Origin: Atherinomorus stipes
Lineage: Eukaryota > Chordata > Actinopteri > Atheriniformes > Atherinidae
Reading direction: 5' to 3'
Assembly (NCBI GenBank): GCA_023101725.1
Contig: JALJCO010010492.1
Location: 124,001-188,000, forward strand
Length of the DNA: 64,000 bases
Shown here: one piece after another, positions 38,901 to 48,600 of the stretch
Numbering within the stretch: position 1 is the first letter of the stretch
Layout of the letters: each line of letters starts with the position of its first letter
Translations under genes and position numbers: made by a program
The notes under the pieces: model-generated
The model's database searches: none
What the model was told of the DNA's origin: nothing
The model's input: the letters and a program-made list of their open reading frames with translations, nothing else

Positions 38901-41900
38901 TAGTGAGCACACCAACAAGACTGTTGGTCAAGTCAGGGCCTTGTAGCAGATGGTCGTTCAGACAAGTACCTTGATAGCTAGCACCACAATCGAATACCAC
39001 CCTAAGCTTGTGTTTTTTTGGGTGGTACACTCCGTGATGTGCTATATACCAAATTTTCTTGCTCTGGCTTGTCTTAACTTTGTCTTCAGGCGTTAATTTA
39101 ACAGCAAAGCCTTTGTCCAGAATGTCCACCATGAATGATTTGTATTCTTCATAGAACTTGCTATTCTTTGCAAACTTCTTCTTCAAATTGAGTGTCCTCT
39201 GTTCAGCGACACCACGATTGTTTGGAAATTCAGTGTCTCCTTTCCTTAATGGCAGTCCAACACTATAATGTCCATTTACCAACTTGATGGACTTGGAGAC
39301 TCTTTCCATGAACATTCTGTCCTCCTGTGACATTTCAAGGCGCTCTTCATGCCGACGCTCTGGGAAGTCTTGTTTAATGTGCTGCTCCATTATTTCATCT
39401 AGCTTGACAACAGAAATCCTGCAAGCCATAACAATCTGTTTTCCAGTCTTTGACACACTGGTCTTTCGAAAAGGTCCATTTACGGTCCAACCCAATGCAG
39501 TTTTGACGGCATATGGCCCATCTTTTTGCTGCTTATAACTTTCCATGGCTCCAGTGCCTTAGGAACATTGCTGCCAATCAGCAGACCAATATCTGCATCA
39601 ATTTGAGGGAGCCTGACCTCTTTCAGATATGGCCATTGTTCCAGATCCTTCTCAGTAGGAATATTTTCCTTTTTTACCGGGATTTCCGTCTGCATGTATG
39701 TATCAGGCAGACCAATATATTCATTGCTATCCAAGCTACATATCTCCAGATCAGTCACAGTAGCTGTCTTGAGAACTTGCTCCTTGTTCATTGTGCGTAA
39801 AAGTATGTCAGTTGTCCTTCCAGTCAGTTGTAGCTGTCTGAGAAGTGCCTTGGTACAAAAACAATCAGTGCTGCCTGGATCCAAGAAGGCATACGTTATG
39901 ATTGTTTTGTTGTTTCTTTTATTCTTAACTTTCACAGGGATGATTGCCAGGACGGATTCAGATACACCGGCCCCTGTATCACACGATCCGTGTTCTTTAT
40001 TCTTTATTTCCAACAAACCACTAATAATAGACTTTTCTTTGTCTTTGGGGGTGGTTATTCCCTCGCTGTTGGTGATATGCAAAGTGGTGGGGGTGCTTGA
40101 GCGAACACACTTGACAAGTAAGCCTTTGAGAACATCCTTTGCTCATGTGCCCAAATTCTAGACACCCAAAGCACACCCCTTTCTTCTTCAGGAAGTCCAG
40201 CTTTTCTTTGTGGGTTTTGTTATTGAGTTGGGAGCAGGAGTTAAGTTTGTGAAACCCATTACAAAATAAGCAAAGCTTGCTAGGTCCTTTACTAGCAGCT
40301 GGGCCAGGGGAAATGATACCCCCTGCTGTGGGCGCTGTGACCGGTGTCACACTGGTGACAAAACCACTCTTGCTCCTACTCTCCCTGCCAGGTCTTGGCA
40401 GTTGCTGCACAGACGAGCTTCCTCTTATGGTTGGAGTGATGTCCTTTAAACTGCCAAATACAGGGTGAGATGCTATTTGAGCCTGCTTATCCACAAACTG
40501 CACCAGCTCTGCAAATCTAGCTCTTCTTCCACCCTGGTCTTGTAGTTCCCAGGCCTTTAATCTCCATTTTTCCTTTAATTTGAAAGGAAGCTTTGAGATG
40601 ATGGCTTTCATGTTTGCTGGATGATCCAGTTCTTCCAAATAGTCCACTGTATTCATAGCATTGAGGCAGCTATTTAGAAATAAGGAGAAGCGTTTCAATG
40701 CTTCAGCATCTTCCACTTTTATAGCTGGCCAGCTAAATGCTCTGTCCAGGTAGGCTGTTGCAACTGTGTAGTCATCTCCAAAGTGTTTTTTCAGCAGTCT
40801 TTTTGCCTCCACATATCCTCTGCTTGATGGCATATACTGGCAGCTGCGCACCAGCTCCTGTGGTTGGCCAGTTGTAAACTGCTCCAAAAAGTGAAGTCTG
40901 TCTTTGGGATTGTCTGTTCGCTCCTCAATTCCATGCTCAAAAGCTCTCATGAAGAATTGGTATTCCAGTGGATCACCTCTGAAAACTGGTATGGTGAGTG
41001 AAGGTAACGATGACATGTTTTGTTGTTTTACAAGAGCTTCTGTTATTTTATTTTGTTTTTCCATGATTTCTGACAAGTTGAGTACATTATTGTTTTCTTG
41101 TCTAGGCACAGAGTCAGGTCTTTCAATTATGGCAGGTGTGTGCTGCCGTACAACAGGGTTCCTGTGCAATTGCATATCTTGTCTCCGTAAGTATTGCATG
41201 TCCGGAGCCCTTCTGTCTGGTAAAGAGTGTTGCGTGCTATGAGCTCTGAGAGGTCCTTGTGTTGTTTTTGGTCTCACCACTTGGGGCTGTTGCACTTGTT
41301 CAGGTAAGTTTTCATGAGCTGGTGGGGTTCTGACAGTCTTTTTGAAGTAGGAATTCATCCCATCCTTTCCATCAGATACCTCAGAGCCCTGTTTTGATCC
41401 CATGGCCTCCAGTACATTGATTTTTGCCATTGCTGCTGCAAGTTCTGTTTCCAGTTCCAGTTGTTCTTGCCTTTTTTTTAGCTGTTCTTGTTGTGCCTCA
41501 AGCTCATGTTTTTTAGCCAAGGCCGCAACCCGCTCCATGATGGCAGCCCTTTCTGCTTCTGCCTTTAAGCGAGCATATGCTGTCGATGTGCTTGATACAT
41601 GAGACTTGGATTTGGCTTTTGATCTTGGGGCATTTGAAATGCTGTCATCAGGTCCAACATCATCAGAATTTACAACACTGAGTTGCTTGTCATCTCCAAC
41701 AATAGAAAGTGCACTTAATTGATGTCCATTTCCAACATTTTGTCTGATTTTACTTAACCACGTTTGCACATCCTGTCCAAACGCAGTGCATTTGTCCACT
41801 TTTTGTTTAAGCCATTGATTTTGCTTTTCAAATTCATTTTCTGGCAAAAAATCCTTCAGTGATATCTGACAGTCACATGCTTCATCACAAAGTCTGTTCA

Positions 41901-44900
41901 TTTCTTCTAAGAGACCTCTTATTTTACTTGCATTTTCATCTGATTGCATGAGCTCTTTCATTGTTTCCATTAGCATTTTGGTTTGTTTGCATTTTGAGTT
42001 CCTTGATTTTTGAGTGTTTGCCAAAAACAACTCCAAACCTTTGGCAGTTAGTTTAATAACCCTTTTTTCCTTTTCAGGTTCCACAGAATTTTCATTTTCC
42101 ATTCCAGTACGTGGCTCAACACCGCCCTCTACTGTCTGAGTTTCAGAAGGGCTCGCAGCAGCGACATCTTCATCCATTTCCAATTGTTCAAACGTGACAA
42201 GGACACAGTTGAATTCCTCTTAGTATAAGTTGTGATCATTCATGATTTGTTTGATGTCCCCAAATGTCCAAGTGCACACTCCATTTAAGGTCATGACTAT
42301 TGCCAGCCACTTCTCATTTTGAATGACGTCGCGCTGCGTAGGCGTGTCCACAAGCTTCATTCATTCATGATTCGGGTTGACAGATAAACCGTACTCCGTG
42401 CCCATATAACATCACACCGTCGCAAGCCGGGGCTGAACTGTTGTAGGTTCAGCTACAGGCTGCTGATGTTCCTCATGCAGTTAAGTTTTAGACGATAAAG
42501 ACGCGATCTTTTTCTATAAAGATGCGCTTGGCTCTCGATTGCTGTGCATCCTAGTCTGACGCGCTCCAGCGTTGTCATGTGTTTTTTGAAGTGATGATGA
42601 AATCCAAAACGCAACTCTTCTGGTACAAGAGGTTTATTTTCTCAGAGTGGATCCTTTCACGCCAGCATTTCCAAAAAAACAAAACTTAAATCGTCTTACC
42701 GAAAAAGAAGTGACAGGCAGATCACGTCGGTTCATACCTTTCCATTCAAGTCATTTATCAAAACAAAAAACACCACTTAGCAGCGGTCTAAAACTGTATG
42801 GCTGCGTGCCTGAAACCGAGAGCTCAGGCGGCCCCAATAGCCAACACTAATATAATCCAGGTGCTGCAGTCACCTGTCTATAAAGAGGGGGCGGAGCTGC
42901 GAAACAGCAAGAAGCACAGCAGCAGAAAAATCTAAACAAACAATTCCCAATTTCATATTTCATTTCATACTTATCAAATCAACTTATACTTCAAACCACA
43001 ATATTTTACTATGATATCTCATAACCAAACAGAAATAATAATGGTAAACTATAAAGAATGGAATATTAATCAAAACATAAATTAAGCATTTAATCAAATA
43101 AACCAAATCAAGCATTTGGCTCCAACAAATAGTAAGACACTATTTTCCCAACATGTAATGCAGAAGTAGTCATACAAAGCTAGTTTTACTTGTTTAACAC
43201 CCGAGTTTACAAATTTAACACAACATTTACACAGACAGGCTTGCTGATTTGCCTCGGATGTTCTGTGGATAAGATTGGTTTTAATGACAAGCCAGCAGAT
43301 TCCTATTGACTCACACTAGCATTAGCATCACCAACTTCCTGAAACTAGAATAATGAATGAAATATGTTGAAACCGTCTTCAGTGATAAGTAGGATACCTG
43401 GCTCACTTGTAAATGAGGCCCAATGTCAAAAATCTTGAACTTTGCCTTTTAGAATAAGTAAAAAAACAAACAAAAAAAAGAAAATCAAAGATTTTTTCTG
43501 CTCTCTTCCTGGTGGCTCGTTCCTTCCTTGACTGTCACGTCCTCAGATGGCGTTCATCATCGTTGCAGGAATCTGCGCCTGCCTCTACTTCCTCTTCCTC
43601 TGCTTCATGGTTTTCCAAGTCTTCCGCAACATCAGCGGGAAGAGGACGTCCCTGCCTGCCATGTCCAAGGCCAGACGTCTTCACTACGAGGTGTGTGTGT
43701 TGTCTTCATGCCAGAGTTGTTCAGTGTGACTCAGACAGAACAGATAAGTTCCCGCACAGCTCTTGATAAGATGTGTCTGACATGATTTGGGTGAAAGAAC
43801 AGAAACACTGCAGCGAATTTCTCCCGTTAATTTACTTTTTCTTCCCTCTAACAAACATCTTAAGCAAAAACACGATGACTTTAGCAGCAAAAAACTTAAA
43901 AAGACAGAATGGAGCAACAGCAAAGTGGGGAGTTTATGGAGCTGATGGATGACATGACGAGACTACAGCTTTTACTCTTTCAGAGCATTTTAACTGGAAG
44001 CTTGTTTCAAACTGTGTCAGTCTTGTTGAGACTTCAGAGTCTGTCCAGCATCCAACCGCAGATGTACACTATATTACCAAAAGTATTGTCTCACCTGCCT
44101 TCACTCACATATGAGCTTCAGTAACATCCCAATTCCTGATCCAGAGGGTTCAGCATGACGTTGGTGCACCTTTGCAGCTAGAACAGCTTCATCTTCTGGG
44201 AAGGCTGTCCACAAGGTTTAGGAGTGTTTCTGGGAATCTTTGACCATCTTCCAGAAGCACATTTGTGAGGTCACACTGATGTTGGACCAGAAGGCCTGGC
44301 TCTCAGTCTCCGCTCTAATTCATCCCAAAGGTGTTCTATGGGGTTGAGGTCAGGACTCTGTGCAGGCCAGTCCAGTTCCTCCACACCAGACTCTGCATCC
44401 AGGTCTTTATGGACCTGCTTTGTGCACTGGTGCACAGTCATGGTGGAAGAGGAAGGGGCCAGCTCCAAACTGGTCCCACAAAGTTGGGAACATGGAATTG
44501 TCCAGAATGTCTTGGTATGCTGAAGCATTCAGAGTTCCTTTCACTGGAACTAAGGGGCCAAGCCCAGCTCCTGAAGAACAACCCCACACCATAATACCCC
44601 CTCCACCAAACTTTACACTTGGCACCAGTTAGACAAGTACCGTTGTCCTGGCAACCACCAAACCCAGACTCCTCCATCAGATTCCCAGATTTCCAGATGG
44701 AGAAGCGTGATTGGTCCTCCAGAGAACGCCTCCTCCGCTCTAGAGTCCAGTGGCGGCTGCTTTCCACCACTGCATCCACGCTTTGCATTGCACTTGGTGA
44801 TGTATGGATGGATGCAGCTGGTCACCATAGAAACCCATTCCATGAAGCCTCTGTCACTGTTCTTGTGAGCTGATCTGAAGGCCTCATGAAGGTTGGAGGT

Positions 44901-45615
44901 CTGTAGTGATTGACTCTGCAGAAAGTTGGCCACATCTTCTCACTATGTGCTTCAGCATCTGCTGACCCGCTCCGTCAGTTTACGTGGACGACCACTTCAT
45001 GGATGAGTTGCTGTCGTTCCCAAACACTTCCATTTTCTTATAATACAGCTGACAGTTGACTGTGGAATATTTAGGAGTGAGGAAAATTCACCACTGGATT
45101 TGTTGCACAGGTGGCATCCTATCACAGTTCCACGCTGGAGGTCACTGAGATCCTGAAAGCGACTCATTCTTTCACACGTTTTTAGAAATAGTCTGCATGC
45201 CGAGCTGCTTCATTTACACACCTGTGGACATGGAGGTTTGATGGTGAGCAAATACTTTTGGCAATATAGTATACCTTGAGTATAAAATTGCTAATCAGGC
45301 GTTTTTCTAACAGAAGCCAGAGCTCACAGGACTTTATTTTTTATTATTTGGGTGGGGGGGGGGATGTGAATACTTGACATCAGCCTCAAGCAATGGCAGA
45401 TGTAACTTGCTGATATTTTTGGCTGATACTGCATTTGATTCCCAAATTGATATGATGGACAGATACAAGGAATAGTAATTTTACAACTGTTTTAATATAA
45501 AAAAAAAAAAGCACTTTAAATGGATATAAAAAAAGAAACAGTGCACTTGTAAACTAATATTAAATAGAAAGATTAAACTTTTATTTATGTGTCTGTGTAT
45601 ATATGTGTATGTGTA

Positions 45616-45659
<44 letters not shown>

Positions 45660-48600
45660 TGAGTATAAAATATAAAAACACAAGTATCTACCTAAAATAT
45701 CGGCTGGCTGATGTATCGGTCTATCCTTAATAATAACATGCTCCGAGACTTGCTTAATACAGTTATTAAGAGGTATGCTAACATGCTAGCTACTTGACTC
45801 AAGCAGACACACTGCATATGTAATCTTTTTTTCTTTTTTTTTTTTTTTTTTTCAAATCTTTTTTAATGTACTCAATATGTCCCACTAACAAGCCACCACT
45901 GCTTGGCCAACTGACCTGAGCCTAGACCCGAACCAGACCTGAACCCAGACCTGAACCCAGACCTGACCACCTGCAGCAGTTCCCACATAACACATCTTTT
46001 AAAAACACCGTGTGTATTTACTCCATCTCCTTTTTGGACCTTTGTAGGGTCTGATTTTCAGGTTCAAATTCCTCATGTTGGTAACTCTGGCATGTGCTGC
46101 CCTCACGGTCATCTTCTTTATCATCAGCCAGGTGAGTGTGGACACGATGCAGCGTTGCTCTTGCCCTCTTTTTACTAATAATCTCACAGCTGTTAAAGAT
46201 TATTAGCTGGTTTTTTTGTTTGTTTTTTGTTTGTGTTTTTTTTTTTTGCAAAAGCTGTTTTTGCTAAAACATTAAACATCATCACATGAAGCTCTTCCTC
46301 TTCTCCGTGCATCCAGGTGAACGAGGGTCACTGGCACTGGGGGGAGCACACAGTGCAGGTGAACAGCGCCTTCTTCACTGGCATCTACGGCATGTGGAAT
46401 CTCTACGTCTTTGCCATCATGTTCCTCTACGCGCCGTCTCACAAACGTTACGGAGACGAGCAGTCAAGCGGGCAATGCATCACAGGTAGCTACACCCTGT
46501 TGGAGGAGTCCTGACTACTCCTAACCATTATCAGGTTTAGTAGGTTTTAGTGTTAAACTGATTTGTGAAATGCTCTCCGGTGAAAAACTATTTGGCCTGA
46601 GGAAATGGTCAGGGGGAGGGAAATTGGTTTCTCTGCTAAGGCAGCTGCCCCCCCGACATAACCCTGGATACGCTGTGACGGATGGAAAGGGGGATGGATG
46701 GATGGATAGAAAGACAGACGGAGGGATGGACCTGAGCCATGTTGGACAATAATACTAAAACAGATTTGGACCTTTCAAACTCCTTGATCAGATGGCAAAT
46801 ACGTTCACACGGTGACGATCAGAAGAGAAGACGCAAAAGTGGCGTCTCGTCTTCATCTTTTTATCCGCGTTCACACGAGCATCGTCATGAAGAAATCTGC
46901 GTGCATACGAGGACACAAGCGTGTATGGAATTTGATTGGATATGCACGCCGGGGCCTTTAGGTGGTGCTGTGACAGAACTCCACCATGTCCGCATGCATA
47001 CGTACAATCGTTCGTCTCTGTTCGCTTCAAAATCAAAACAACTATGATGGCGATGTGGAGGAACTTTGTGTGGACAGATGAGGAGGTAGAATTAGGCCTG
47101 GGATATACTTGCTGTAGACGCAAACGTTCACGCAAGCGGTCTGCGTCGTCTGTGAATATACTTGCTGCAGCACTTCGCGGCCAAAACGCTCAATACCGGA
47201 GGCCACCGCTAGGAGGAGTACACAGCACTTCATGAGAATGTAAAAAGGTCAGTCTGCCGGTCAGATTGTTTTTCCGGGGCATACGTGAACGACCCAGGTG
47301 TATGTGGAAAATAGACAATGTTATTGCTCTCGAAGAAGAAACGATCATTTTACTTTGCTACTGCGAAAGAAAAAGAGGTCGCTGTGCAACGGGGAGGAAA
47401 TATCATATAAGTGTCTGTAGTTTCGGACCAGGTCCAAGAGACGCTCTTCAAAACTACTCGCCGACGCCATTGTGTTTACCTCTGACCTCGTGTTCACGCT
47501 TTTTGTACGCACGAGCACCTCTAGCGTTCAAGTCAATATTGCACCACGCGCATGCGGCACGTTACCTCTCGTCAACGCGAGCGACCTACGTGCCGTAGGT
47601 ACGCTGGGAGCGCGTGGGCGCCATGATGCGTACGCGGACGCGTCGCCAACAGCAAGTATATCCCAGGCCTTACTTCTCCAAACGACACTCAATTACAAAC
47701 TCGCAATGTGGAGATCCGCTGGGCTTCCGTAGTCCGACATTGTTGTTTTTCCTGTACTGTGTGACGTCATGCGCAGCCACGTGAGCACGGTGTCAGCAGG
47801 TCTGTGGGTCCACCATCATTTCTGCGTTTTGAACCGTGCAGACGAGGATTCCACTTTGGAATGAGTCTTCAGATTTTTGCGTCTTCAACCCAGAATAACG
47901 CTGTTGCCGTGTGAACAAAAGGAACTAACGATGAAATAGTTTGCCGTTTTTACCCCCAATTGTCCTCGTGTGAACGGCCCCTAAGTTTCAGCCTTCTGGT
48001 GGTTGGAACACAATATTTTTTAAATATTCTGGAAGCGAATATGGGAAATATTCTGGAGGGATTATTCTAAAAAGAAATATTTTGGAAGGAAATATTCTGG
48101 AGGGATTATTCTGAAAAGAAATATTCTGGAGGGAAATATTCTGGAAGGAAATCTTCTGGAAGGAAATTAGAAGGAAATAAGGGATTATTCTGAAAAGAAA
48201 TATTTTGGAAGGAAATATTCTGGAAGGAAATATTCTGAAAAATATTCTGAAAAGAAATATTCTGGAATAAATATTCTGGAAGGAAATATTTTAGAAGAAA
48301 ATATTCTAGAATGAATATTAGGAAATCTTCTGGAGGGATTATTCTGAAAAGAAATATTCTGGAGGGATTATTCTGAAAAGAAATGTAGCAAATATTGTGA
48401 AAAATAAATATTCTGAAAAATATTCTGGAAGGAAATATTCCGAAAAGAAATATTCTGGAAGAAATATTCTGGAGGGATTATTCTGAAAAGAAATATTTTG
48501 GAAGGAAATATTCTGGAAGGAAATATTCTGAAAAATGTTCTGGAAGGAAATATTCTGAAAAGAAATATTTTGGAAGGAAATATTCTGGAAGGAAATATTC

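Larger units (their letters stand above)
35151..43132 (-). mobile_element. BEL/Pao LTR retrotransposon, nearly complete, antisense to wls
   Basis: LTRs at 35156-35784 (3' LTR) and 42496-43127 (5' LTR) differ by one substitution and three single-base indels. The 5-bp target duplication AATAG stands at 35151-35155 and 43128-43132. The minus-strand order is gag, protease, reverse transcriptase, RNase H, integrase, as in BEL/Pao elements. There is no envelope frame between integrase end (36020) and the LTR. A purine-rich tract (AGGGGCCGGAA on the minus strand, 35785-35796) directly precedes the 3' LTR. I see no standard tRNA primer site starting TGG next to the 5' LTR. Frame breaks are at 40089-40093, 39523-39527 and 36623-36627. 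Confidence 0.95.
34600..43451. mobile_element. inverted-repeat DNA element split by the BEL/Pao insertion
   Basis: 34605-34780 and 43270-43445 are inverted copies: AGTTCAGGATTTTTGACAT against ATGTCAAAAATCTTGAACT, and GTCAATAGGAATCTGCT against AGCAGATTCCTATTGAC. Without the LTR element the host would be about 0.9 kb. Non-coding. Confidence 0.8.

Noticed and set aside
42440..42495. tRNA primer binding site next to the 5' LTR
   Set aside because: No TGG-starting tRNA-complementary stretch at the LTR edge; left unassigned.
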